NCBI RefSeq assembly: GCF_030345075.1
Contig: NZ_CP128361.1
Span: 682,001 to 746,000, forward strand
Length of the DNA: 64,000 nt
Direction of reading: 5' to 3'
Origin: Solwaraspora sp. WMMA2065
Lineage (GTDB): Bacteria > Actinomycetota > Actinomycetes > Mycobacteriales > Micromonosporaceae
Positions 1 through 10,550 of this stretch are shown here, one piece after another. Below the pieces are notes generated by a model that was not told where the DNA came from, did not search any database, and saw only the letters and a list, made by a program, of their open reading frames with translations. Each line of letters starts with the position of its first letter. Position 1 is the stretch's first letter. The translations under genes and the position numbers were made by a program.

Positions 1-83
1 CGGGCCACCTCCGTGAGCCCGGCGGTGAGCTCGGCGGCGGGCAGGTGACGGGGCGCCGTGGTGTGCGCCGTGGGCCGGTCCAT
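1..83 (-). CDS. 5' end of an unidentified gene (runs off the window)
   Basis: Reading leftward from an ATG at 81-83, the frame stays open to the window edge and gives about 27 residues beginning MDRPTAHTTAPRHLPAAELT. Almost every third codon position is G or C, as in real genes of this genome. The piece is too short to identify. The pattern LPAAELTAGL resembles the start of some actinobacterial MOSC-domain proteins, but that is a weak impression. No clear Shine-Dalgarno site precedes the ATG. Confidence 0.4.
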   Translation of the reverse strand, partial: MDRPTAHTTAPRHLPAAELTAGLTEVA

Positions 84-406
84 GCCCGTAGTGTGCCAGA
101 GCTTTTTCGCGTCGTCGCCTGCTGTCTGGCCGACCGCGTTCCCGCCGACTGAAGCTTCGTGATCGGTTCTGTTTCTTTGTGACCACCTTGCGCCGCCGCG
201 CAGGGCGGCCGGCTGCGGTTACTGGCACCACGATGCCAACCGGGACTACCTGAGGGCGCACCTGGCCCGTGCGGTGTGGTCGATTGTGATCGGACGCGAT
301 CGAGTCTGTTCATTCCTGTTATTGACTGGTGTCTTTCGATCGATTTACTGTCGCGAGACCAGCCGTGCATCGGACAGAAACATGCGGTCGGCAGAAGGAG
401 ACATTC
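84..406. other. Intergenic region upstream of the GH59 gene
   Basis: This 323-base gap lies between the divergent left-edge gene and the GH59 gene. At 211-280 a plus-strand stretch is coding-like (GCGYWHHDANRDYLRAHLAR) but has no start or identifiable family, so it may be a fragment of a lost gene. A TTGACT at 322-327 could be a -35 box for the GH59 gene, but no convincing -10 follows it. The ribosome binding site AGAAGGAG at 393-400 sets the start of the next gene. Confidence 0.35.
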
Positions 407-3400
407 ATGGGACGTGGATCGGCCGTCGCAGCCCTGCTCGTGCTCGGGATGATCGCGCCAGCTCAACTGGTCGGTGGTACGTCTACCGCTGCGGCTGCAC
501 CTGCGGCTGCGGCGACCGTCGACATCACCGTGGACGCGAGCCTCGTCGCGGCCGACAACGTCAACGGCCTGACCTTCAAGGGCTTCGGTGTGCTGAGCGC
601 GAACAGCACCAGCGCCGTGCTGATGGACTACAAGGCCCAGCACCCCGAGACCTACGCGCGGCTGCTGCGGGTTCTCTTCGGGGGCGACCGACCCGTCATG
701 AGCCACGTCAAGATCGAGATGGGCAACGACCGGAACAACTCGACCGGACCCGACCCGGCCACCATGCGCCGGGAGACCGAGCCGGCGAACGTGGCCCGGC
801 ACCCGGGCTTCCAACTGGCCGCCGACGCCAGGAAGGTCAACCCCGACGTCAAGGTCAGCATCCTGCGGTGGAACGCGCCGGCGTGGGCGAACACCAACGA
901 CAAGATCTACACCTGGTACAAGAACACCATCCTGGCGGCCTACCGCGAGTACGGCTTCATGGTCGACTACGTCAACCCCGGGGTGAACGAGCACACGGCC
1001 GATCTCACCTGGACCAAGCAGTACGCGAACCAGGTGCGCAGCGACACCACCGGCTACGTCAGCGACGATCCCGCACTGGCCGGCTTCCGTCCCGGCGAGG
1101 CGCAGCTCTACCACCAGATCCAGGTCGTCATCTCCGACGAGGTCGGCATCGGCAGCTTCGGCGGCGCGATGGTCGGCGACGCCGAGCTGCGCGACGCAGT
1201 CGCGGTGGCCGGCTACCACTACAACACGAACGACGACGGTCAGCAGAACTTCACCCGGCTTGCCGAGCAGTTCGACAAGGAAATCTGGAACAGCGAAGCG
1301 CAGGCCACCTTCAGCAACTCGTCCTTCCGACAGAACAACAACACGGCAGACCCGACCGTGCCGGGCACCGGCATCGGCGGCACGGGCAGCGCGCTGGAGA
1401 TGGCCAACACCATCGTCAAGGGCTTCGTGATGTCGCGGCGGACGCACTTCGTCTACCAACCCGCCATCGGCTCGTTCTTCGAAGGCGGTCAGTACTCCTT
1501 CAAGGAGCTCGTGTCCGCCCGCGACCCGTGGTCAGGGTGGATTCACTACGACGCGGGACTCGCCGTGCTGCAGCACTTCACCAGCTTCGCGCAGACCGGT
1601 TGGGAGAACGACTCCAACACCGCCGGGGTCTGGCGGGCTGTCCCGCAGGCCAGCGCCTCCACCGCCACCGGCACCAACCCGGTCGTCGGGCGCAACGGTC
1701 AGCCCAACTACCTCACCATGGCCGCGCCGGACCGGTCAAACTTCTCGACCGTGATCGTCAACGACTCCGAGTACGCACGGACCTATGAGATCACGCCGGT
1801 CGGCTTCGATCTAGGGGTCGACCCGAAACTCGCCGTCTGGCAGACCCGGGCTACCGGCGGCGGCGAGGCGTTCGACGCCAACTACAAGCGCCACGTCGCC
1901 GATGCGGTACCCGGCGTCACCGGCGGCTACCAGGTCAGCGTCGAACCATACTCCATCGTCACCGTCACCTCGCTCGACGTCACCGCAGATCCGGAGTGGG
2001 CCACGCCGCTTCCGGTCGAGGGCGAGCGCACGGTGCTCGACGCCGACCCGGAGCACGGCGTGCTGTGGGCCGACGACTTCGACTACGTCGGCCGGACCGT
2101 GCCGGTGATCGGTCCGGGTGGCGTCGTCACGAGCCAGACCGAGAGCTTCATCGACTCCCGTGGCGGCGACACGGGCGCCATCCCGCTGTACACCTGGGAC
2201 CGGAACGGTGCCTTCGAGACGGTGCGGACCGGCGACGGGAACAACGTGCTGCGCCAGCAGATCGACCGGGCGACGACCGGTGTCGGCGGTGCCTGGAACA
2301 GCGCCGATCCCGTCACCGGCGTCGGTGATCTGCGCTGGACCAACTACCAGGCGGGCGTCGACGTGCGGTTCGACCGGGGCCCGGCGTCGGACAACTACGC
2401 GGCCATCGGCGCGCGTTCGACCGGCGGCGGCAGCTCACACAGTCTGAGCGGCACACCCTATGCGTTGCTGCTGGCCTCCGACGGGACCTGGCAGTTCCGC
2501 CGTACCGGTAGGACGATCTCCGGCGGGACCGTCGCCGGATTCGACGCCACCGCCTGGCACCGGTTGGCGATCCGGGTCGCCGGTCACCAGATCACCGGCT
2601 TCGTCAACGGCGACCAGGTGTTCAGCTGGACCGACGACCTGCCGTACCTGTCCGGTCGCGTCGACCTCGCCAGCGGCTTCCACCACACCCGGTTCGACAA
2701 CCTGACGATCGAGCGGGTGCCGGGCCACCTGCCGTACTACCGCGAACTCCTCGACAACCTGGAGATGAACGACCTGGCCGACCCGCCGGCCGCCCGGCTC
2801 GCCTACAGCGGAGACTGGCGGCACGCCAACGGCGGCAGCATGTACGAGTATCATCGCTCGTCGTCGACCAGTCGGGGGCCCGGTGCCTCCCTCGCGTACA
2901 CGTTCACCGGTTCCGGGATCGACGTCATGGGAGTCAACGACGGCAGCGCCCGGCTCGACGTGCGGGTCGACGGCGAACTCGTCGCGACGAACCTGCCGAC
3001 CAGGTCCGTCACCAACTTCCAGCAGACCGTGGCCGTGCGAGGACTGCCGTGGGGTCGGCACACTGTGACCTTTGAGGTGATCGCCGGGACGCTGGTGGTC
3101 GACTCGGTCGGTGTCCTGGGGACGCCGGCAACCGAGCCGGCGTCGAGCGATGCTGTCAGCCAGGCGTTGGCGGTAGCCTCGCGGATCGAGCGGACCGAGG
3201 ACTTCACCGACCGGGACTGGGCGCTGCTGCAGTCCACCATCGCGATGGCCGGTCGTGCGGTGGCTGACCCGGCGGGTTATCGGCTCGACGGGGAGGGCGC
3301 CCGGCAGATCGTCTCCCGGCTTCAGGCGGCCAGCTACCCGCTGGCCAATCGGGTGGCCGCGCTGCCGCAGGTCTGGCGGGCGACCTTCCTCGGCCAGGTG

Positions 3401-4666
3401 CCGGGCGACCTGCCGGCGACGCTGCCCGCCGCGCTCACCGACGGCACCACCCGGGATCTCGCGGTGACCTGGGATCTCGACGGACTCGACGTCAGCCAGG
3501 CGTGGACGACGGTCGCCGTCCGGGGCAGCCACGGTGGTGCCACCACGACCGCCTGGGTCGAGGTCGTGCCGCCAGGGCTGAGGTACTTCGCGGACGTCAA
3601 CGGGACCGCAACCGGCACCCTGGGCTACAACTCGCCGGCCCACGCGGCGGTCGCCGAACTGCTGGGCGACGATCTGCGCAACGGCGCACCCGACCAGGTC
3701 CTCGAAGGCGATGCGACCTGGGGCCTCGGGGCGTACAACGCCGCCGGCGACCGTGACATCCGGTACAAGGGGATCGTCGCTGGTGACTACAGCAAGACGA
3801 CCACCACGGGGGTGTACACGGCCAACCAGGTGGGGGCGATCCTCAGCTACACCTTCACCCTGCCGGCGGGTCGCCACACGATCGTGGCGGGCAGCCACTC
3901 CTGGTGGCCCGGCAACAGTCGCGGCTACGACGTGTTCCTGGACTATGACGGTGCCGCGCACCAGGTCGGAGCGCAGGTCACCCTCGACACCGCCACGCCG
4001 TCGAGGGTGTTGAGCTACGACATCGACCTGGCCGCGGCCGGACCGGTGACCATCCGGCTGCGGGCGACCAACAACCAGTCGCCGATGCTGTCGTGGGCCG
4101 CTGCGGTCGAGGGGGTCTACTCCGTGTCGTACGACGTCAACGGCGGCATCGGCACGGCACCCGAGGCGCGCAATGGTTTGTTGCGGACCGATGCTGGTCT
4201 GGACGCGCCGGGCACCGGTCTGCGCAGGCCCGCGTTCGAGTTCGCCGGTTGGAACACTGCCGCCGACGGCAGCGGCACCACGGTGACCGCCGCGACCGAG
4301 GTGTCGGCCCTGGCCCAAACCGCGGCGACGCTGTACGCCCATTGGACGCCGGTGGTACCCACCTGGGAGCCGTCGCAGGTTTACACCGAGGGTGATCTCG
4401 TGTACCACGCCGGCCGTGCGTACCAGGCCCAGTGGTGGACGAGGAACCAGGTACCGGGTGCCACGCAGCGGGGTGCCTGGGCCGAGCTCGGTGCCTACCA
4501 GCACTGCGGCAGCGATTTCTACCCGGAGTGGACGTCGTCGTGGATCTACACCGGCGGCGAGACCGTCGAGCATGACGGGCAGCTGTGGACCGCACAGTGG
4601 TGGACGCGGGACCAGCAACCTGCCGCCTCCGGGTGGGGCCCCTGGAAACGGGTTGGTGCCTGCTGA
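407..4666 (+). CDS. Secreted modular GH59-type galactosidase with Ig-like, InlB-type and CBM5/12 modules
   Basis: A secreted glycosidase of about 1419 residues. The ATG at 407 follows AGAAGGAG and begins a signal peptide (MGRGSAVAALLVLG to the Ala-rich stretch near residue 36), so an upstream in-frame start at 329 is rejected. The catalytic half resembles GH59 galactocerebrosidases: E195 in VNPGVNEH fits the acid/base and E297 in WNSEAQ fits the nucleophile, followed by the family-like DPWSGW segment. After it come a concanavalin-like jelly-roll region (about 535-800), a linker and helical region, an Ig-like group 4 domain (about 980-1050), a carbohydrate-binding-like region, one InlB B-type repeat (about 1240-1315, FAGWNTAADG) and two C-terminal CBM5/12 modules, each with a QWWTR core. 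It probably releases galactose from a plant or glycolipid polymer. The domain order is read by eye; the GH59 call is fairly firm. Confidence 0.85.
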   Translation: MGRGSAVAALLVLGMIAPAQLVGGTSTAAAAPAAAATVDITVDASLVAADNVNGLTFKGFGVLSANSTSAVLMDYKAQHPETYARLLRVLFGGDRPVMSHVKIEMGNDRNNSTGPDPATMRRETEPANVARHPGFQLAADARKVNPDVKVSILRWNAPAWANTNDKIYTWYKNTILAAYREYGFMVDYVNPGVNEHTADLTWTKQYANQVRSDTTGYVSDDPALAGFRPGEAQLYHQIQVVISDEVGIGSFGGAMVGDAELRDAVAVAGYHYNTNDDGQQNFTRLAEQFDKEIWNSEAQATFSNSSFRQNNNTADPTVPGTGIGGTGSALEMANTIVKGFVMSRRTHFVYQPAIGSFFEGGQYSFKELVSARDPWSGWIHYDAGLAVLQHFTSFAQTGWENDSNTAGVWRAVPQASASTATGTNPVVGRNGQPNYLTMAAPDRSNFSTVIVNDSEYARTYEITPVGFDLGVDPKLAVWQTRATGGGEAFDANYKRHVADAVPGVTGGYQVSVEPYSIVTVTSLDVTADPEWATPLPVEGERTVLDADPEHGVLWADDFDYVGRTVPVIGPGGVVTSQTESFIDSRGGDTGAIPLYTWDRNGAFETVRTGDGNNVLRQQIDRATTGVGGAWNSADPVTGVGDLRWTNYQAGVDVRFDRGPASDNYAAIGARSTGGGSSHSLSGTPYALLLASDGTWQFRRTGRTISGGTVAGFDATAWHRLAIRVAGHQITGFVNGDQVFSWTDDLPYLSGRVDLASGFHHTRFDNLTIERVPGHLPYYRELLDNLEMNDLADPPAARLAYSGDWRHANGGSMYEYHRSSSTSRGPGASLAYTFTGSGIDVMGVNDGSARLDVRVDGELVATNLPTRSVTNFQQTVAVRGLPWGRHTVTFEVIAGTLVVDSVGVLGTPATEPASSDAVSQALAVASRIERTEDFTDRDWALLQSTIAMAGRAVADPAGYRLDGEGARQIVSRLQAASYPLANRVAALPQVWRATFLGQVPGDLPATLPAALTDGTTRDLAVTWDLDGLDVSQAWTTVAVRGSHGGATTTAWVEVVPPGLRYFADVNGTATGTLGYNSPAHAAVAELLGDDLRNGAPDQVLEGDATWGLGAYNAAGDRDIRYKGIVAGDYSKTTTTGVYTANQVGAILSYTFTLPAGRHTIVAGSHSWWPGNSRGYDVFLDYDGAAHQVGAQVTLDTATPSRVLSYDIDLAAAGPVTIRLRATNNQSPMLSWAAAVEGVYSVSYDVNGGIGTAPEARNGLLRTDAGLDAPGTGLRRPAFEFAGWNTAADGSGTTVTAATEVSALAQTAATLYAHWTPVVPTWEPSQVYTEGDLVYHAGRAYQAQWWTRNQVPGATQRGAWAELGAYQHCGSDFYPEWTSSWIYTGGETVEHDGQLWTAQWWTRDQQPAASGWGPWKRVGAC

Positions 4667-4699
4667 TCCCGCTCCGCCCGCCCGTCCCGCGCCGATCAT

Positions 4700-5012
4700 G
4701 TCTGCCGGCCCCGGCCAGCTCGTCGACGGCCGGTGTGAGCGCGGTCCGGGCGCGGCGCAGCACCGTACGGTCGTCGAGGGCGATCGCGGCCTGTGCGGTG
4801 AGGCACCACAACGCCTCGGCCAACGGGTCGCGCGCTGGGTCCGGGGTCTGCCGCAGCGCCGTCGCCGCGTCGGCCGGCCGGTCCCGCGTCAGCAGCAGGA
4901 CCGGGCGCGCCCAGGGCCGGTAGCGACCCCAGCCGGTGTCGTCGTCGAAGCGGATCGCCTCGCCGTGCCAGACCAGCAGGCACAGCAGCGCCAGTGGGAG
5001 CAGATCCCGTTC
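4700..5012 (-). pseudogene. Remnant of a deleted minus-strand gene (internal/C-terminal piece)
   Basis: Read leftward from about 5012, a single frame gives roughly 100 residues of normal-looking protein (for example LAEALWCLTAQAAIALDDRT) with strong third-position GC. It has no start: an in-frame TAG lies just upstream, where base composition also drops. It has no natural end: near 4700 the protein-like sequence stops and the frame runs on as nonsense opposite the GH59 gene. The helical, Ala/Leu-rich character resembles the C-terminal part of actinobacterial BTAD/TPR-type regulators or a similar protein, but I cannot name it. It looks like a gene truncated at both ends by deletions. Confidence 0.6.
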
Positions 5013-5279
5013 ACTCTATCGATGTTGCCAGTAGGTGGATCTGTTCGGCAAACGCGAGTATTCGCAGATGCCGGAGACGAGGTGAGGACGCCCTGGAATT
5101 GATCTTCGAATTCGGCGTCCCCTTCGTGAAGAATACTCTGATGGTCCAGGTCTCACCGCCGTTGTCGCGCGACCCGTCACGTCGCGCGTCACGCACTTCA
5201 CCGTAACGGCGGGTTTGAGCGGGCGGTCCTGGGGCAGATCAACCGACTGGACACCGTACGCGAGTGAGAGGAGCCGCAG
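5013..5279. other. Intergenic region before the DJ-1/PfpI gene
   Basis: This 267-base stretch is clearly less GC-rich than its surroundings (for example TTGATCTTCGAATTCGG near 5099). No open frame with coding-like third positions is visible. It begins at the breakpoint of the gene remnant to its left and ends with the GAGAGGAG ribosome binding site of the next gene at 5265-5272. I see no clear promoter boxes. Confidence 0.4.
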
Positions 5280-5828
5280 ATGGCGACGACACTGCAGGGC
5301 AAACGGGTCGCCTTTCTGGCCGCCGACGGGGTGGAGGAGGTCGAGTACACCCAGCCACGCGAAGCGGTCGAGGCGGCCGGTGCCGCCGTCGAACTGGTGT
5401 CGGTCCAGCCGGGCGAGATCCGGGCCTTCAACCACCTGGACAAGTCCCGGACGTACCCGGTGGACCTCACCGCGGACAAGGCGGATCCGGATGCCTACGA
5501 CGCGTTGGTGCTGCCCGGCGGGGTGGCGAACCCGGACCTTCTGCGTACCGACCCGGACGCGGTCGGCTTCGTCCGGGCGTTCTTCACCGCAGGCAAGCCG
5601 GTCGGGGCGATCTGCCATGCGCCGTGGACGATGATCGAGGCCGGGGTGGTGCGGGGCCGCACCATCACCTCCTGGCCGAGTCTGCGTACCGACCTGACCA
5701 ACGCCGGGGCGACCTGGGTGGACACCGAATGCCAGGTGGACAACGGTCTGGTCACCAGTCGCAAACCGGACGACCTGCCAGCGTTCAGCGCCAAGCTCGT
5801 CGAGGAGATCGCCGAAGGTGGGCACTGA
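5280..5828 (+). CDS. DJ-1/PfpI family protein (type 1 glutamine amidotransferase-like)
   Basis: A 182-residue cytoplasmic protein of the DJ-1/ThiJ/PfpI superfamily. The nucleophile elbow is AICHAPW with the reactive Cys at 112, and the DGVEEVEYTQP segment near the N terminus carries the Glu typical of the family. Its length is normal for PfpI-type members, which act as proteases, glyoxalases, deglycases or stress chaperones; the sequence alone does not separate these. The ATG at 5280 follows GAGAGGAG. It stands alone, with a strong bidirectional terminator after it, and converges on aceB. Confidence 0.88.
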   Translation: MATTLQGKRVAFLAADGVEEVEYTQPREAVEAAGAAVELVSVQPGEIRAFNHLDKSRTYPVDLTADKADPDAYDALVLPGGVANPDLLRTDPDAVGFVRAFFTAGKPVGAICHAPWTMIEAGVVRGRTITSWPSLRTDLTNAGATWVDTECQVDNGLVTSRKPDDLPAFSAKLVEEIAEGGH

Positions 5829-5855
5829 GCCTCCTCGGTGGCCATCAATGACCGA

Positions 5856-5899
5856 CGGCAGCCGGTACGGGCGCGTCGTTGAGCCCGTACCGGCTGCCG
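5856..5899. terminator. Bidirectional hairpin terminator between pfpI-like gene and aceB
   Basis: A perfect 17-base inverted repeat: CGGCAGCCGGTACGGGC at 5856-5872 pairs with 5883-5899 around a 10-base loop. It sits between the convergent pfpI-like and aceB genes and has no T tract, as is common in actinobacterial terminators. Confidence 0.8.
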
Positions 5900-5957
5900 G
5901 TCCGCCGCCGTGAGCCCGGCGGCGCGTCGGTGACCCGCGACGACCGCGGGGGTGGCG

Positions 5958-7558
5958 TCAGCGCCGGTCCACCGCGCCGGCGGGGGACAGGTGCCGGGCG
6001 TACGCCTCGGTGGTGAAGAACGCCGGCAGGTCCTCGCCGAGCGCCGTCTCCTCGACGATCCGGGCCGCCGCCTCGGCGCGGTCGCGGTCCGGACCGTCCC
6101 GCCCGTCGACCAGCGCAACCAGCTCCCCGGCCAGGACCGACCGGACTAGGTCCTCGGTGACGCATCCACCGTCGGCCAACGGGGTGCCGTGGTGCAGCCA
6201 CTGCCAGACCTGACAGCGGGCGATCTCGGCGGTCGCCGCGTCCTCCATCAGGTTCCACAGGGCCACTGCGCCGGCACCGCCCAGCCAGGCATCGACGTAC
6301 CGCAGCGCCACCGCGACGTTGGCGCGGACCCCGGCCGCCGTCACCTGGCCGGGCGTCTTGTCCACGGCCAGCAGGTCGGTCGCGGTCACCGCCACCTCCT
6401 CGCGCAACCGGTCGACCTGGTGCGGACGGTCGCCGAGCACCGCGTCGAAGACCTCCCGGCAGGTCGGCACCAGGCCCGGGTGGGCCACCCAGGAGCCGTC
6501 GAAGCCGTCGCCGGCCTCGCGTTGCTTGTCCGCCCGCACCTTGCCCAGCGCGGCCTCGTTGACCTGCGGGTCCCGGCTGGGGATGAAGGCGGCCATCCCG
6601 CCGACGGCATGCGCGCCGCGTCGGTGACAGGTCCGCACCAGCAGTTCGGTGTACGCCCGCATGAACGGCACCGTCATGGTCACCTCGGCGCGGTCCGGCA
6701 GCACGAAGTCCGGCCACTGCCCGAAGTTCTTGATGATGCTGAAGGTGTAGTCCCACCGGCCGGCGTTCAACCCGGCCGAGTGCTCCCGCAGCTCGTACAG
6801 GATCTCCTCCATCTCGAACGCGGCGGTGATCGTCTCGATCAGCGTGGTCGCCCGGATGGTGCCCTGCGGCAGGCCGAGCCGGCGCTGGGCGAGGACGAAC
6901 ACGTCGTTCCACAGCCGCGCCTCGCGGTGGCTCTCCAACTTCGGCAGGTAGAAGTACGGCCCGGCACCGGCGTCGAGCTGCCGGTGGGCGCAGTGGAAGA
7001 AGTACAGCCCGAAGTCGACCAGGCTTGCCGAGATCGGCCGCCCGTCCACCACGATGCCCTTCTCCACCAGGTGCCAGCCGCGTGGACGGACCACGATCGT
7101 GGCCGGCTCCTCGCCGAGGGCGTACCGCTTGCCGCGCTCGTCGGTGAAGTCGATCCGCCGGTCGAGGGCGTCCATCAGGTTCAGCTGCCCACCGATCACG
7201 TTGCGCCAGGTCGGGCTGGTGGCGTCCTCGAAGTCGGCCAGCCACACCTTCGCGCCCGAGTTCAGCGCGTTGACGGTCATCTTCCGGTCGGTCGGTCCGG
7301 TGATCTCCACCCGCCGGTCGACCAGCCCGGGTGCGGGCGGGGCGACCCGCCAGGTCGGGTCGGTGCGGATGTGTTCGGTCTCCGGCAGGAAGTCGGGCAG
7401 CTGGCCGGAGGCGTACCGGGCCCGCCGGGCGCGGCGGGTGTCCAGCAGCGCCACCCGCCGGGCGGCGAACTCGCCGTCCAGGGCGATCAGGAACTCCAGC
7501 GCCTCGGCGGAGAGCACCTCGTCGAACCGGTCGGCCATCGGACCGAGAATCTCGTACC

Positions 7559-7562
<4 letters not shown>
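5958..7562 (-). CDS. aceB: Malate synthase A
   Basis: Malate synthase joins glyoxylate and acetyl-CoA to malate, the second step of the glyoxylate shunt, in the cytoplasm. The 534 residues match the length of form A enzymes. Family landmarks are visible: the [10 protein letters not shown] motif with the acidic residue pair, the VRPRGWH motif with the catalytic Arg, [12 protein letters not shown], and [11 protein letters not shown]. The ATG at 7562 overlaps the aceA stop by four bases (ATGA), so the two are translationally coupled and form an aceA-aceB operon. Control by the divergent RamB-like regulator is expected. Confidence 0.97.
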
Positions 7563-8896
<1,334 letters not shown>

Positions 8897-8993
8897 CGTC
8901 GTCTCCTTCGGGTGGCGTGCGACCAACGGTCACACGACGCAGGCGACTGGTCGAGAGACGGAAGTAGCCAATTACTGAAAAGTCGTCGGCCCA

Positions 8994-9011
8994 TTTTGCC
9001 AACTTGCAAAA
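8994..9011. promoter_or_regulatory. Probable RamB-type operator in the aceA/ramB divergent promoter region
   Basis: TTTTGCCAACTTGCAAAA is an inverted repeat with perfect six-base arms (TTTTGC/GCAAAA) and a six-base centre. It lies in the 186-base gap between divergent aceA and the RamB-like gene. Known corynebacterial RamB boxes end in CTTTGCAAA, which the right half (ACTTGCAAAA) resembles. The flanking DNA is AT-rich for this genome. Binding is inferred from sequence and position. Confidence 0.6.
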
Positions 9012-9082
9012 GCATCTCTTCGCAGCCCTGCTAATGCTGGCCGGGCGCGTGTTAACGTTGGCGGATCGCAGCCGGGACGAGC

Positions 9083-10483
9083 GTGGAGGTGAGGGCGATC
9101 GCCAAGACCTTCGCCGGTGCCAGACTGCGCCGGATGCGTGAGGACCGGGGAATCAGTCAGACCGAGTTGGCCCGGCAGCTCAACATTTCACCGAGCTATC
9201 TCAACCAGATCGAGCACGATTCCCGGCCGTTGACCGTCGCGGTGCTGATGCGGATCACCGAGGTCTTCGGCGTCGACCCGACCAGCTTCGCCCCGCACGA
9301 CACCCCGCGACTCGTCGCCGGGCTGCGCGAGGCGCTCGGCTCCCGCACTGGCATCGGCGACCTGACCGAGTTCGCCTCCCGGCTGCCCGAGGTGGCCGAG
9401 GCGGTGCTCGACCTGCACCGTCGTTACCAGCAGGCCGACGAGCAGCTCTCCGAGCTCGTCGGTGACCGGGAGCGGGTCGGCCACAGCCCGCACGACCAGG
9501 TCACCGAGTTTTTCTACCGGCGGCAGAACTACGTCCCGGCGGTCGACGAGGCCGCCGAGCGGCTGTCCGACCAGATCGGCATCCGCCGGGGCGAGGCGCG
9601 GGCGGCGCTGCGGGACCGGCTGGCGCAGCGACACGGCGTACGGATCTCCCGCGACGACGCCGACTCCCTCGGCGGCGAGCTGCACCGCTACCGGCCGCAG
9701 ACCCGCACCCTGCACCTGTCCACCTCGCTGCGACCCGGACAGGAGGCGATCCGGATGGCCGCGCAGATCGCCCTGCTGGAGTACGCCGACGTGATCGACG
9801 AGATCATCGAGGAGGAGAGGTTCGATGACGTCCAGACCCAGATCCTCACCCGGGTCGGCCTGGCGAACTACTTCGCCGCCGCGCTGATCCTGCCGTACGA
9901 GCGGTTCCTCACCGCCGCCGAGACCCGTCGCTACGACATCGACCTGCTCGCCGAGCACTTCGCGATGGGCTGGGAAACGGTCTGCCACCGGCTGAGCACC
10001 CTGCAACGGCCCCGCTCGCGCGGGGTACCGTTCTCGTTCGTCCGGGTCGACCGGGCCGGCAACATGTCCAAGCGCCAGTCGGCGACCGGGTTCCCGTTCT
10101 CCCGTACCGGCGGCACCTGCCCACTGTGGAACGTCTACGAGGCGTTCGGCTCGCCGGGCCGGGTGGTCACCCAGGTCGCCGCGATGCCGGACGGCCAGCG
10201 CTACCTGTGGATCGCCCGGACCGTCATCCGCCACCACGGCGGCTACGGTCAACCCGGCAAGGTGTACGCGATCGGACTCGGCTGCGAGACCCGTCATGCC
10301 GGTCGGCTGGTCTACTCGGCCGGGATGGACCTGCACGCCGCCGACGCCGCCACCCCGATCGGCCCCGGCTGCAAGACCTGCGAACGGATGACCTGCCCGC
10401 AGCGGGCCGCCCCGCCGATCAGCCGGCGGCTCGACGTCGACGAGAACCGCAGCACCTTCATTCCGTACCCGCTGCGGGACTGA
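9083..10483 (+). CDS. ramB: RamB-like XRE regulator of acetate/glyoxylate metabolism
   Basis: A 466-residue DNA-binding regulator of the RamB type, a family that represses glyoxylate-shunt genes in corynebacteria. Residues about 8-65 are an XRE helix-turn-helix (RGISQTELARQLNISPSYL). The middle (about 180-330) is an ImmA/IrrE-like domain with LLAEHFAMGWETVCHRL. The C terminus has a Cys-rich motif (GPGCKTCERMTCPQR) that may bind a metal or acyl-CoA ligand. The start is GTG 9083 with a weak upstream purine run; GTG 9089 is possible. It is divergent from aceA-aceB and faces the palindrome at 8994-9011, consistent with control of both itself and aceA. Confidence 0.88.
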   Translation: MEVRAIAKTFAGARLRRMREDRGISQTELARQLNISPSYLNQIEHDSRPLTVAVLMRITEVFGVDPTSFAPHDTPRLVAGLREALGSRTGIGDLTEFASRLPEVAEAVLDLHRRYQQADEQLSELVGDRERVGHSPHDQVTEFFYRRQNYVPAVDEAAERLSDQIGIRRGEARAALRDRLAQRHGVRISRDDADSLGGELHRYRPQTRTLHLSTSLRPGQEAIRMAAQIALLEYADVIDEIIEEERFDDVQTQILTRVGLANYFAAALILPYERFLTAAETRRYDIDLLAEHFAMGWETVCHRLSTLQRPRSRGVPFSFVRVDRAGNMSKRQSATGFPFSRTGGTCPLWNVYEAFGSPGRVVTQVAAMPDGQRYLWIARTVIRHHGGYGQPGKVYAIGLGCETRHAGRLVYSAGMDLHAADAATPIGPGCKTCERMTCPQRAAPPISRRLDVDENRSTFIPYPLRD

Positions 10484-10496
10484 CCCGTACCGCCGG

Positions 10497-10530
10497 GGGA
10501 CCGGACGGCGTGACCGCGCCGTCCGGTCCC
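10497..10530. terminator. Hairpin terminator after the RamB-like gene
   Basis: GGGACCGGACGGCG at 10497-10510 pairs perfectly with 10517-10530 around a six-base loop. It lies between the convergent RamB-like and GH43 genes, so it can serve both directions. Confidence 0.8.
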
Positions 10531-10550
10531 GCAGCGGACACGGCGCAGAT

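Noticed and set aside
2435-4699. A 754-codon open frame on the minus strand opposite the GH59 gene
   Set aside because: High GC keeps opposite frames open. The protein is Arg/Gly/Pro-rich without family motifs, while the plus strand encodes clear domains.
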